The position numbers were made by a program, and so were the translations under genes. A model generated the notes under the pieces. That model was given only the letters and a program-made list of their open reading frames with translations. It was not told where the DNA came from and ran no database searches. Positions 55,797 through 64,000 of a stretch of DNA of 64,000 bases are shown piece after piece. The DNA is from Stutzerimonas stutzeri TS44 (GTDB lineage Bacteria; Pseudomonadota; Gammaproteobacteria; Pseudomonadales; Pseudomonadaceae): positions 328,766 through 392,765 of the forward strand of contig AJXE01000002.1 in the NCBI GenBank assembly GCA_000263395.1. Reading direction: 5' to 3'. Every line of letters begins with the position of its first letter. The stretch's first letter is position 1.

Positions 55797-56330
55797 TTGA
55801 GTTTTGCCACCGTAATGCTCCGTCGTCCAACCGACAGCGACGGTTACAACCTCCATCAGCTGGTGGCGCGCTGCCAGCCCCTCGATAGCAACTCGGTCTA
55901 CTGCAACCTGCTGCAGTGCTCCGACTTCGCCGACACCGCCATCGCCGCCGAAACCGCCGACGGCCGCCTGGTCGGCTTCATCTCCGGTTATCGCCCACCC
56001 TCAAGGCCGGACACGCTGTTCGTCTGGCAGGTCGCCGTCGACGCCTCGATGCGTGGCCAGGGCCTGGCCCTGCGCATGCTGCTGGCATTGACCGCCCGCG
56101 TTGCCCGCGAACACGGCGTGCGTTTCCTGGAAACCACCATCTCGCCGGACAACGCGGCGTCGCAGGCGCTGTTCAAGCGCGCCTTCGAGCGCCTCGACGC
56201 CGACTGCACGACGCGCACGCTGTTCTCCCGCGACGCGCACTTCGCCGGCCAGCACGAGGACGAGGTGCTCTACCGCGCCGGTCCGTTCACCGTTTCCCAT
56301 CTAGAAGAAGAGCTCAAGGAGCCCACATGA
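55797..56330 (+). CDS. ectA: L-2,4-diaminobutyrate acetyltransferase
   Basis: 177 aa from TTG 55797, with AAGGA 6 nt upstream. GNAT acetyltransferase with M-L-R-R-P-T-D near the N terminus, the acetyl-CoA loop V-D-A-S-M-R-G-Q-G-L-A (about 82-92) and the conserved Y-C-N-L-L-Q-C-S-D-F segment (about 36-45). Second enzyme of ectoine synthesis. The in-frame codons before TTG (K-G-L-N-Q-P-Q-G-I-V) resemble the N-terminal tail of other EctA proteins, but no ATG/GTG exists ahead of it before a stop at 55740. The operon then continues into ectB with a 4-bp overlap. Confidence 0.93.
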   Translation: MSFATVMLRRPTDSDGYNLHQLVARCQPLDSNSVYCNLLQCSDFADTAIAAETADGRLVGFISGYRPPSRPDTLFVWQVAVDASMRGQGLALRMLLALTARVAREHGVRFLETTISPDNAASQALFKRAFERLDADCTTRTLFSRDAHFAGQHEDEVLYRAGPFTVSHLEEELKEPT

Positions 56331-57604
56331 ACACCTTCGAACAAAACGAATCCCAGGTTCGCAGCTACTGCCGTTCCTTCCCGGTGGTCTTCAACGAGGC
56401 CCGCGGCGCCGAACTGATCGACGCCGACGGCACGCGCTACATCGATTTCCTCGCCGGCGCCGGCACGCTCAACTACGGGCACAACCACCCGCTGCTCAAG
56501 CAGGCGCTGCTCGACTACATCGAGCGCGACGGCATCACCCACGGCCTGGACCTGTACACCGCGGCCAAGGAGCGTTTCCTCGACACCTTCGCCCGGCTGA
56601 TCCTCGCGCCGCGCGGCATGGGCGACTACCGCATGCAGTTCACCGGCCCGACCGGCACCAACGCGGTCGAGGCGGCGCTGAAGCTGGCGCGCAAGGTCAC
56701 CGGACGCAACAACATCATCAGCTTCACCAATGGCTTCCACGGCTGCAGCATCGGCGCGCTGGCCGCCACCGGCAACCAGCACCACCGCGGCGGTGCCGGC
56801 ACCGGCCTGACCGACGTCAGCCGCATGCCCTACGCCAACTACTTCGGCGACAAGACCAACACCATCGGCATGATGGACAAGCTGCTGTCCGACCCCTCCA
56901 GCGGCATCGACAAGCCGGCCGCGGTGATCGTCGAGGTGGTGCAGGGCGAAGGCGGCCTGAACGTCGCCTCGGCCGAGTGGATGCGCAAGCTGGAGAAGCT
57001 CTGCCGCAAGCACGAGATGCTGCTGATCGTCGACGACATCCAGGCCGGCTGCGGCCGCACCGGCAGCTTCTTCAGCTTCGAGGAGATGGGCATCCGGCCG
57101 GATATCGTCACGCTGTCCAAGTCGCTGTCCGGCTACGGCCTGCCGTTCGCCATGGTGCTGCTGCGCCAGGAGCTGGACCAGTGGCAGCCGGGCGAGCACA
57201 ACGGCACCTTCCGCGGCAACAACCACGCCTTCGTCACCGCCACCGCGGCGCTGGAGCAGTTCTGGCAGGACGACGCGTTCGCCAGCAGCGTGAAGGCCAA
57301 GGGCAAGCGCATCGCCGATGGCATGCAGCGCATCATCCGTCGCCACGGCCCGGATTCGCTGTACCTCAAGGGCCGCGGGATGATGCTCGGCATCAGTTGC
57401 CCGGATGGCGAGAGCGCCGCCGCGGTGTGCCGTCACGCCTTCGACAACGGTCTGGTGATCGAGACCAGCGGCGCCCACAGCGAGGTGGTCAAGTGCCTCT
57501 GCCCGCTGGTGATCAGCGACGAACAGATCGACAAGGCGCTCGCCATCCTCGACAAGGCGTTTGCCGCCGTGATGAGCGAGCAGACCGCGAACCAGGCTTC
57601 CTGA
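56327..57604 (+). CDS. ectB: diaminobutyrate-2-oxoglutarate transaminase
   Basis: 425 aa from ATG 56327, overlapping ectA by ATGA. Class-III aminotransferase: the D-D-I-Q-A-G-C-G-R-T-G motif (about 243-253) and PLP-Lys in T-L-S-K-S-L-S-G-Y-G (about 270). Converts aspartate-semialdehyde to L-2,4-diaminobutyrate, the first committed step of ectoine synthesis. Confidence 0.97.
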   Translation: MNTFEQNESQVRSYCRSFPVVFNEARGAELIDADGTRYIDFLAGAGTLNYGHNHPLLKQALLDYIERDGITHGLDLYTAAKERFLDTFARLILAPRGMGDYRMQFTGPTGTNAVEAALKLARKVTGRNNIISFTNGFHGCSIGALAATGNQHHRGGAGTGLTDVSRMPYANYFGDKTNTIGMMDKLLSDPSSGIDKPAAVIVEVVQGEGGLNVASAEWMRKLEKLCRKHEMLLIVDDIQAGCGRTGSFFSFEEMGIRPDIVTLSKSLSGYGLPFAMVLLRQELDQWQPGEHNGTFRGNNHAFVTATAALEQFWQDDAFASSVKAKGKRIADGMQRIIRRHGPDSLYLKGRGMMLGISCPDGESAAAVCRHAFDNGLVIETSGAHSEVVKCLCPLVISDEQIDKALAILDKAFAAVMSEQTANQAS

Positions 57605-57615
57605 GGTATTAGCAG

Positions 57616-58017
57616 ATGATCGTAAGAACCCTCGCCGAGTGCGAACAGACCGGGCGCAAGATCCACAGCCAGACCGGCACCTGGGACAGCACGCGCATGC
57701 TGCTCAAGGATGACAACGTCGGCTTCTCGTTCCACATCACCACCATCTACGCCGGCAGCGAGACGCACATCCACTACCGCAACCACTTCGAGGCGGTGTA
57801 CTGCATCTCCGGCAACGGCGAGATCGAGACCCTCGCCGACGGCAAGATCTACAAGATCGAGCCGGGCACGCTGTACGTGCTGGACCAGCATGACGAGCAG
57901 CTGCTGCGCGGCGGCAGCGAGGACATGAAGCTCGCCTGCGTGTTCAACCCGCCGCTCAACGGCCGCGAGGTGCACGACGCCAGCGGCGTCTACCCGCTGG
58001 AGGCCGAAACCCTCTGA
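57616..58017 (+). CDS. ectC: ectoine synthase
   Basis: 133 aa cupin. [20 protein letters not shown] (about 36-54, read in parts) and [10 protein letters not shown] provide the metal/active-site residues of EctC. Cyclises N-gamma-acetyl-diaminobutyrate to ectoine. Starts 11 bp after the ectB stop. Confidence 0.97.
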   Translation: MIVRTLAECEQTGRKIHSQTGTWDSTRMLLKDDNVGFSFHITTIYAGSETHIHYRNHFEAVYCISGNGEIETLADGKIYKIEPGTLYVLDQHDEQLLRGGSEDMKLACVFNPPLNGREVHDASGVYPLEAETL

Positions 58018-58069
58018 CTCACCGGGGCGGCCAGCATGCCGCCCCGCCACTACAAGAAAGGAGGCAAGC

Positions 58070-58987
58070 GTGCAGCCTATGCAAGCCGACCCGTATCCCT
58101 CGCGCCACGAGGACCAGCCGCGCTGGCAGGACCGTCTGGACCCGGTCGTCTACCGCAGCGACCTGGAGAACGCGCCGATCGCCGCAGAGCTGATCGAACG
58201 CTTCGAGCGCGACGGTTACCTGATCATCCCCAACCTGTTCAGCGCCGAGGAAGTGGCGGTCTTTCGCGCCGAACTCGAGCGCATCCGCCAGGACCCGGCC
58301 GTCGCCGGCTCCGGCAAGACCATCCAGGAACCCGACAGCGGTGCGATCCGCTCGGTGTTCGCCATCCACCAGGACAATCCGCTGTTCGCCCGCGTCGCCG
58401 CCGATGAGCGCATCGCCGGCATCGCCCGCTTCATCCTCGGCGGCGAGATCTACGTGCATCAGTCGCGGATGAACTTCAAGCCCGGCTTCAGCGGCAAGGA
58501 GTTCTACTGGCATTCGGATTTCGAGACCTGGCACGTCGAGGACGGCATGCCGCGCATGCGCTGCCTGTCCTGCTCGATCCTGCTGACCGACAACCAGCCG
58601 CACAACGGCCCGCTGATGCTGATGCCCGGTTCGCACCGCCACTACGTGCGCTGCGTCGGCGCCACGCCGGAGAATCACTACGAGAAATCCCTGCGCAAGC
58701 AGGAGATCGGCGTGCCCGATCAGCACAGCCTGAGCGAGCTGGCCAGCCGTTTCGGCATCGACTGCGCCACCGGCCCGGCCGGCAGCGTGGTGTTCTTCGA
58801 CTGCAACACCATGCACGGCTCCAACGGCAATATCACCCCCAGTGCGCGGAGCAATCTGTTCTACGTCTACAACCATGTGGATAATGCCGTGCTGGCTCCG
58901 TTCTGCGCGCACAAGCCGCGCCCGGCGTTCGTTGCCGAGCGCGAGACATTCAAGCCGCTCGACATCCAGCCGCAACAGTATCCTTGA
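58070..58987 (+). CDS. ectD: ectoine 5-hydroxylase
   Basis: 305 aa from GTG 58070, which has AAGGAGG 5 nt upstream; ATG 58079 would give 302 aa, closer to published EctD length. Fe(II)/2-oxoglutarate dioxygenase: H-x-D in Y-W-H-S-D-F-E-T-W-H (about 145-154) and the distal His in M-H-G-S-N-G-N (about 249). Converts ectoine to 5-hydroxyectoine. The hydroxylase is not in every ectoine producer; it and the aspartate kinase are in one cluster here. Confidence 0.97.
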   Translation: MQPMQADPYPSRHEDQPRWQDRLDPVVYRSDLENAPIAAELIERFERDGYLIIPNLFSAEEVAVFRAELERIRQDPAVAGSGKTIQEPDSGAIRSVFAIHQDNPLFARVAADERIAGIARFILGGEIYVHQSRMNFKPGFSGKEFYWHSDFETWHVEDGMPRMRCLSCSILLTDNQPHNGPLMLMPGSHRHYVRCVGATPENHYEKSLRKQEIGVPDQHSLSELASRFGIDCATGPAGSVVFFDCNTMHGSNGNITPSARSNLFYVYNHVDNAVLAPFCAHKPRPAFVAERETFKPLDIQPQQYP

Positions 58988-59018
58988 GGCGTTCGGGTGC
59001 GTCTGATGACGACCCGAC

Positions 59019-59041
59019 CCCGGCCGTGCCACACGGCCGGG
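59019..59041 (+). terminator. strong hairpin between ectD and ask
   Basis: CCCGGCCGTG-CCA-CACGGCCGGG is a perfect 10-bp stem with a 3-nt loop, 32 bp after the ectD stop. No T run follows, so it is not a classical intrinsic terminator; it may attenuate read-through or protect ectABCD mRNA ends. Confidence 0.45.
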
Positions 59042-59127
59042 TGATGAATCCATTTCCAGCTCGTTGACCGCCGACGCTCCTGCGCCCGGCCCGCCAGCGG
59101 CCTGCCAGATGCGGACGTAATAACTAG

Positions 59128-60558
59128 ATGCATACCGTGGAAAAGATCGGCGGCACGTCGATGAGCCGCTTCGACGAGCTGCTCGACAACATCTTCATCG
59201 GCTCGCGCCAGGGTGACGCACTGTACCAGCGCGTGTTCGTGGTCTCGGCCTACAGCGGCATGACCAACCTGCTGCTCGAGCACAAGAAGACCGGCGAGCC
59301 GGGCGTCTACCAGCGCTTCGCCGAGGCGCACAACGACGAAGCCTGGCGCGAAGCGCTGGAGACCGTGCGCCAGCGCATGCTGGAAAAGAACGCCGAGCTG
59401 TTCACCGGCACCCCCGAGCTGCAGGCCGCCGACCGCTTCGTCAACGAACGCATCAACGACGCCCGCGACTGCATGGACAGCCTGCACAAGCTGTGCAGCT
59501 ACGGCCACTTCCAGCTCAGCGAGAACCTGATGAAAGTGCGCGAGATGCTCGCCTCGCTCGGCGAGGCGCACAGCGCCTTCAACAGCGTGCTGGCGCTGCG
59601 CCAGCGCGACATCAACGCGCGGCTGGTCGACCTCAGCGGCTGGCAGATGGACACGCCACTGCCGTTCGAGACGATGATCGAGCAGAGCTTCGCCGGCCTC
59701 GACCTCAGCCGCGAGCTGGTCATCGCCACCGGCTACGCGCATTGCGCCGAAGGCCTGATGAACACCTTCGACCGTGGCTACAGCGAGATCACCTTCGCCC
59801 AGATCGCCGCCGCCACCGGCGCGCGCGAGGCGATCATCCACAAGGAATTTCACCTTTCCAGCGCCGATCCGAACCTGGTCGGCGTCGACAAGGTGGTCAC
59901 CATCGGTCGCACCAACTACGACGTCGCCGACCAGCTGTCGAACCTCGGCATGGAGGCGATCCACCCGCGCGCCGCGCGCACGCTGCGCCGCGCCGGCATC
60001 GAGCTGCGCATCAAGAACGCCTTCGAGCCCGAGCACGGCGGCACGCTGATCAGCCAGGACTACTGCAGCGCGCGGCCCTGCGTGGAGATCATCGCCGGAC
60101 GCAAGGACGTCTTCGGCATCGAGGTGTTCGACCAGGAAATGCTCGGCGACCCCGAGCACGACATCGAGATCAGCAAGCAGCTCAAGCAGCTCAAGCTGTA
60201 CGTGATCAACAAGGGCTGCGATGCCAACAGCATCACCTACTACGTCAGCGGCTCGCGCAAGGCGATCAACCGCGCCGCGCGGCTGATCGAGGAGCGCTTC
60301 CCGGCGGCCGAGGTGACCATGCACAACGTCGCCGTGGTGTCGGCGATCGGCTCCAACCTCAAGGTCAAGGGCATCCTCGCGCGCACCGCCACCGCGCTGG
60401 CCGAGGCCGGCATCAGCATCCAGGCGCTGCACCAGTCGATCCGCCAGGTAGAGATGCAGTGCGTGGTCAACGAGGAAGACTACGCCGCCGCCATCGCCGC
60501 GCTGCACCGCGCGCTGATCGAGCCGGAGAACCACGGCGACGTGATCGCCGTAGCCTGA
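59128..60558 (+). CDS. ask: ectoine-cluster aspartate kinase (Ask_Ect)
   Basis: 476 aa. The catalytic kinase domain (about 1-300) starts M-H-T-V-E-K-I-G-G-T-S-M-S-R-F-D, and regulatory ACT domains follow (about 320-470; V-A-V-V-S-A-I-G-S-N-L-K). It supplies beta-aspartyl phosphate for aspartate-semialdehyde. Ask_Ect paralogues are specialised for ectoine pathways and are less feedback-inhibited, as known for the family. Located 140 bp after ectD. Confidence 0.95.
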   Translation: MHTVEKIGGTSMSRFDELLDNIFIGSRQGDALYQRVFVVSAYSGMTNLLLEHKKTGEPGVYQRFAEAHNDEAWREALETVRQRMLEKNAELFTGTPELQAADRFVNERINDARDCMDSLHKLCSYGHFQLSENLMKVREMLASLGEAHSAFNSVLALRQRDINARLVDLSGWQMDTPLPFETMIEQSFAGLDLSRELVIATGYAHCAEGLMNTFDRGYSEITFAQIAAATGAREAIIHKEFHLSSADPNLVGVDKVVTIGRTNYDVADQLSNLGMEAIHPRAARTLRRAGIELRIKNAFEPEHGGTLISQDYCSARPCVEIIAGRKDVFGIEVFDQEMLGDPEHDIEISKQLKQLKLYVINKGCDANSITYYVSGSRKAINRAARLIEERFPAAEVTMHNVAVVSAIGSNLKVKGILARTATALAEAGISIQALHQSIRQVEMQCVVNEEDYAAAIAALHRALIEPENHGDVIAVA

Positions 60559-60673
60559 TCGCCAGCGCACCAGCCGTCGCGCCGGACCTGCCCGGCACGG
60601 CGGCGTGCGGGTCACAGCGGCGCGCAATCGGCGTAGAATCGCCGCTCTTTCGTCGAGCCCCGAGTCACCCGCC

Positions 60674-62032
60674 ATGAGTCGCCCCTACCGCACCGAGCTG
60701 CTGTCGCCCGCCGGCACGCTGAAATCCATGCGCTACGCCTTCGCCTACGGCGCCGATGCGGTGTACGCCGGGCAGCCGCGCTACAGCCTGCGCGTGCGCA
60801 ACAACGAGTTCGATCACGCCAACCTCAAGCTGGGCATCGACGAGGCCCACGCGCTGGGCAAGCAGTTCTACGTGGTGGTCAACATCGCCCCGCACAACGC
60901 CAAGCTGAAGACCTTCATCAAGGATCTCGAGCCGGTGGTGGCGATGGGTCCGGACGCGCTGATCATGTCCGATCCCGGCCTGATCATGCTGGTTCGCCAG
61001 CATTTCCCGCAGATGACCATCCACCTCTCGGTACAGGCCAACGCGGTGAACTGGGCCACGGTGAAGTTCTGGGAAAGCCAGGGCGTGAGCCGGGTGATTC
61101 TCTCGCGCGAGCTGTCGCTGGAGGAGATCGGCGAGATCCGCGAGCAGGTGCCGGGCATGGAGCTGGAGGTGTTCGTCCACGGCGCGCTGTGCATGGCCTA
61201 TTCCGGCCGCTGCCTGCTGTCGGGCTACATCAACAAGCGCGACCCCAACCAGGGCAGCTGCACCAACGCCTGCCGCTGGGAATACAAGACCCACGAGGCC
61301 AAGGAGAACGAACTCGGCGAGGTGGTGCACCAGTACGAACCGATTGCCGTGCAGCGCGCCGAACCGACCCTCGGCGTGGGCAAGCCCACCGATGAGCTGT
61401 TCCTGCTGGAAGATTCCACTCGCCCCGGCGAGTTCATGGAAGTCAGCGAGGACGAGCACGGCACCTACATCATGAACTCCAAGGACCTGCGCGCCGTGCA
61501 GCACGTCGAGCGGCTGGTGCAGATGGGCGTGCACTCGCTGAAGATCGAGGGCCGCACCAAGAGCCACTACTACGTGGCGCGTACCGCGCAGGTCTATCGC
61601 AAGGCCATCGACGACGCGCAGGCCGGCAAGCCGTTCGACAAGTCGCTGATGGACACGCTGGAATCGCTGGCGCATCGCGGCTACACCGAAGGCTTCCTGC
61701 GCCGCCACGTGCACGACGAATACCAGAACTACGAACGCGGCTTCTCGCTCTCCGAGCGCCAGCAGTTCGTCGGCGAACTGACCGGCGAGCGCCGCAACGG
61801 CCTGGCCGAGGTGAAGGTGAAGAACCGTTTCGCCGTCGGCGACCGCCTGGAGCTGATGACGCCCCAGGGCAATCTCAACCTGCGCCTGGAAAAACTGGAG
61901 AACAAGCGCGGCGAAGCCATCGAGGTCGCGCCGGGCGATGGCCACACCGTCTACCTGCCGGTGCCGGAAGGCGTGGAGCTGCAATACGTCCTGCTGATGC
62001 GCGAGCTGGAGAGCGGCACGACGCGGGGCTGA
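60674..62032 (+). CDS. trhP: tRNA 5-hydroxyuridine synthesis protein TrhP (U32 peptidase family)
   Basis: 452 aa from ATG 60674. U32 barrel: L-L-S-P-A-G-T-L-K-S-M-R-Y-A-F-A-Y-G-A-D-A-V-Y (about 9-31, in parts), E-V-F-V-H-G-A-L-C-M-A-Y-S-G-R-C-L-L-S (about 165-183, in parts) and the Cys-rich N-Q-G-S-C-T-N-A-C-R-W. The two Cys clusters match YegQ/TrhP, which with prephenate makes 5-hydroxyuridine at U34 of tRNA. The name 'peptidase' is historical. Stand-alone gene. Confidence 0.92.
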   Translation: MSRPYRTELLSPAGTLKSMRYAFAYGADAVYAGQPRYSLRVRNNEFDHANLKLGIDEAHALGKQFYVVVNIAPHNAKLKTFIKDLEPVVAMGPDALIMSDPGLIMLVRQHFPQMTIHLSVQANAVNWATVKFWESQGVSRVILSRELSLEEIGEIREQVPGMELEVFVHGALCMAYSGRCLLSGYINKRDPNQGSCTNACRWEYKTHEAKENELGEVVHQYEPIAVQRAEPTLGVGKPTDELFLLEDSTRPGEFMEVSEDEHGTYIMNSKDLRAVQHVERLVQMGVHSLKIEGRTKSHYYVARTAQVYRKAIDDAQAGKPFDKSLMDTLESLAHRGYTEGFLRRHVHDEYQNYERGFSLSERQQFVGELTGERRNGLAEVKVKNRFAVGDRLELMTPQGNLNLRLEKLENKRGEAIEVAPGDGHTVYLPVPEGVELQYVLLMRELESGTTRG

Positions 62033-62138
62033 CTCGGCGCACGCTGCCATCAGCAGGTGCCCCCATGATTTCAGCCCCGTGTTCGGCGCGCCCGGCTTTT
62101 AGCGAGCGCGCCGCCAGTCGGCCAACCGCGTCGAGCCG

Positions 62139-64000
62139 CTAGGCGTAGCTGGGTGTCGGGCTGGCAACGACTCCGGCCAGCTTCTGCGCCGCCTGGTGCT
62201 CTTTCAGGGTCTGCCACTGGGCAAACAGCTCGACCACATCCGCCCGTCCGGCAAATTCACCCAGGACGCTGCGCGGCGTAACCACCCGCGCGGCCTGGGC
62301 CAGCAGACGCTGCTGCGCCCGCGACAAGGCCTGTTCCTGCTCGTTGCGAAGCTGCTCGCCTTTCTGCAGTGCGTCGGCGTAGATGGCGCGCAGCTCCAGA
62401 TCGCTCTTGCCATAGAAGCGCATGTCGCCGCGACGCCGGATCTCCCAGCGGAACTCGTTGAATGAACGCGGCTGCCAACGCTCGAGGAGCTGCCGGACAT
62501 TCTTCACCTGGGCGTGGATATCGCGGACTTCACTGTCGGTAAACAATGCGCCCTGGCGTTTTTCGACGCTGTCATGCCAGCGCAGCAGCGTCGTCAACGC
62601 TGCGCGCGCATAACCGCTATCGCTGGAGTGATGCGCCCCGGACAGCGGCACGCGTTCCGGCATATCCCCGTCCAGAGCGATCTCGCCCATGTAACGCGCA
62701 CAGGTCTGCTCGTCGATCAGCGCACAGCCCGGCTGCCAGAGAATGGCTGCCTCGCTTCCGCCGCCCGGCTTGCGCGGCATGAAGTGCCGCTGCTCGCCAT
62801 GATGCTCGTAGGGATCGCCGTGCAGATTCACCAGCCCGGCGAGCAACAGCACGATGCCCACCACCGGCGAGCTGAACAGCAGCGCGGTACCGGGCAGCGC
62901 CAGCTTCCACTCGGCATCCATCCAGGGCAGCGGCAAGGCCGGAATGGGATCGTCGTGATTGACGATGCGATGGTGGGTCAGCGGCTGGGCGGCCCGGACG
63001 AACGCACGGTCGCCGGCGCGGGGTGCTCCGTAGGTATAGAGCTGAACGTCGTCGGACCACGTTCGACGAAGCCATTCCGCAAGTAGTAGTGCGATGGCAC
63101 CGCCGAGGCTGTGACCGCAGACGATGATCGTATGCTCAGCGGTGTGGAATGCTTCCAGATAGCGCTCGACAAATGGCTTCACCGCCAGGAAGCCGCCATG
63201 GAAGCCGCGGTGCGCCTGACCTTCCCCTTCGTAGGGCACCTGGCGCGCGTCCAGATCACGACCGGTGTCGGCGAGCACCTCTTGGGTGCCACGCACCGAA
63301 ATCAGCACGATCTTGTCGTTGTGGGTGATGAACGCCTGGGTACTGGAATCCTTGTCGTAGAGAAAGTGCACGTCCTCAGGGTTCTTCCAACCCTCCTCCG
63401 CTTCCTTCACATAGCGCCCGGGATCGTACGGCATGATTTCCAGGCGTTTGGAATAGGGCACTTCCTCACAGAGCAAATGGTATGGCCCTGCGTCATTAAA
63501 TTGTGTCGGCTTGACCAGGCGCCCCAGCTGATTCTGCAATACATGACCGATGCTACCGAGCGCTGTGTAGGGTGGCGGCGACGATTCATAACGCTCGAAC
63601 GATCCCGGCTCCCTGCTGAACGGCGCGTAGACAAAGGCGCTCATCACCGCCAGGTGATAGGCGTTCAACGCACAGAAGTCCTTATCCCTAGAAAACAGTG
63701 GGCTATAGGCGCGCAGGGCTTTGACTTCGAGTACGTAATGCGCGCTTTCTGCCATTAACACGATTCCCGGTTGCTCTTCCGGCAAACCGACATTTCGTTT
63801 GGGAATGGCTGGAGGGCGCGGCTGCCATGTCTTGTCTTCCTCGGGTAGATGGCCAGCAGTCTTAGCGAAATTCCTAACTTCCACTCGAAAAAAACGAGCT
63901 TTCTCTTGTGATGCACGCGCTTCCGCTAGATAGGTTTTGCCGTCTGTACGACGCGGCCCGGAAGGCGATTGTTCAGCTGCTACTTGCAGAGCAGTTAAGG
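62139..64000 (-). CDS. class-3 lipase, partial at right edge
   Basis: The frame is open from the stop (62139) to the window edge, at least 620 codons; a GTG at 63884 is an internal codon and not the true start. The lipase core carries V-C-G-H-S-L-G-G-A (nucleophile Ser), acidic D in N-H-D-D-P-I-P and a downstream His. A short hydrophobic stretch (V-G-I-V-L-L-L-A-G-L-V) lies inside the fold. C-terminal ~150 residues are Gln/Arg/Glu-rich helices. Lipases of this layout include candidate type VI secretion effectors; no vgrG or immunity gene is in view, so that role is unproven. Confidence 0.85.
   Translation of the reverse strand, partial: LTALQVAAEQSPSGPRRTDGKTYLAEARASQEKARFFRVEVRNFAKTAGHLPEEDKTWQPRPPAIPKRNVGLPEEQPGIVLMAESAHYVLEVKALRAYSPLFSRDKDFCALNAYHLAVMSAFVYAPFSREPGSFERYESSPPPYTALGSIGHVLQNQLGRLVKPTQFNDAGPYHLLCEEVPYSKRLEIMPYDPGRYVKEAEEGWKNPEDVHFLYDKDSSTQAFITHNDKIVLISVRGTQEVLADTGRDLDARQVPYEGEGQAHRGFHGGFLAVKPFVERYLEAFHTAEHTIIVCGHSLGGAIALLLAEWLRRTWSDDVQLYTYGAPRAGDRAFVRAAQPLTHHRIVNHDDPIPALPLPWMDAEWKLALPGTALLFSSPVVGIVLLLAGLVNLHGDPYEHHGEQRHFMPRKPGGGSEAAILWQPGCALIDEQTCARYMGEIALDGDMPERVPLSGAHHSSDSGYARAALTTLLRWHDSVEKRQGALFTDSEVRDIHAQVKNVRQLLERWQPRSFNEFRWEIRRRGDMRFYGKSDLELRAIYADALQKGEQLRNEQEQALSRAQQRLLAQAARVVTPRSVLGEFAGRADVVELFAQWQTLKEHQAAQKLAGVVASPTPSYA

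Noticed and set aside
55485..55856. 123-codon minus-strand frame in the ectA leader
   Set aside because: It runs into ectA coding sequence on the other strand, has no ribosome site and resembles no family. The region is better read as regulatory.

Overview
The window is high-GC DNA from a pseudomonad. The conserved gene order (gpmI-envC-ctpA-yibQ; hisB-hisH-hisA-hisF; asmA-mutY-yggX-tRNA-Phe; pycA/oadA-LysR-RpiR-zwf) is Pseudomonas-type, and the ectABCD-ask cluster points to the Stutzerimonas (Pseudomonas stutzeri) group. The placement is inferred from gene order and from remembered protein families, not from a database search.

Layout. (1) 1-17.9 kb is core chromosome: the tail of 5-formyl-THF cyclo-ligase, an EVE protein, a quinone reductase, secB, grxC, a rhodanese, gpmI, an EnvC-like divisome activator, a CtpA protease, NfeD/QmcA membrane-quality proteins, four his genes, AsmA, mutY, yggX and tRNA-Phe. 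(2) 17.85-26.19 kb is a small integrated element at the 3' end of tRNA-Phe, bounded by ~103-bp direct repeats. It carries a P4-type integrase, an AlpA regulator, a strong candidate C4-type antisense RNA with its own promoter/terminator context, a chain of overlapping small unknown genes, a Toprim primase-like protein and a DUF3631 ATPase, and no virion genes: a phage-satellite layout. (3) 26.2-38.4 kb holds a Fur-box-controlled TonB receptor with its inner-membrane companions, a polar amino-acid ABC transporter, an AGCS symporter and an asparaginase. (4) 38.4-45.8 kb, all on the minus strand, is an unusual set: an adenylation-carrier-thioesterase enzyme whose thioesterase nucleophile is Cys, a 3-dehydroshikimate dehydratase fused to a ligand-poor dioxygenase-like domain, and an orphan sensor kinase. 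(5) 45.9-55.2 kb is inorganic-carbon and central carbon metabolism: carbonic anhydrase, a PII-like SbtB, an SbtA bicarbonate transporter, a two-subunit pyruvate carboxylase with a divergent LysR, and an RpiR/zwf divergent pair. (6) 55.8-60.6 kb is ectoine/hydroxyectoine synthesis with its dedicated aspartate kinase. (7) The end holds a U32 tRNA-hydroxylation protein and a lipase that runs off the right edge.

The genes connect functionally in several places. SbtA/SbtB/carbonic anhydrase could supply bicarbonate to the pyruvate carboxylase beside them, which would replenish oxaloacetate and aspartate, the precursor of ectoine. The dehydratase would make protocatechuate, a plausible but unproven substrate for the adjacent adenylation enzyme. 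Intergenic structure is rich: large hairpins built from 7-bp repeats sit inside the his and pyc operons, a 139-bp imperfect palindrome follows the symporter gene, and the satellite has 11-bp phased repeats and matching G-rich motifs at both ends.
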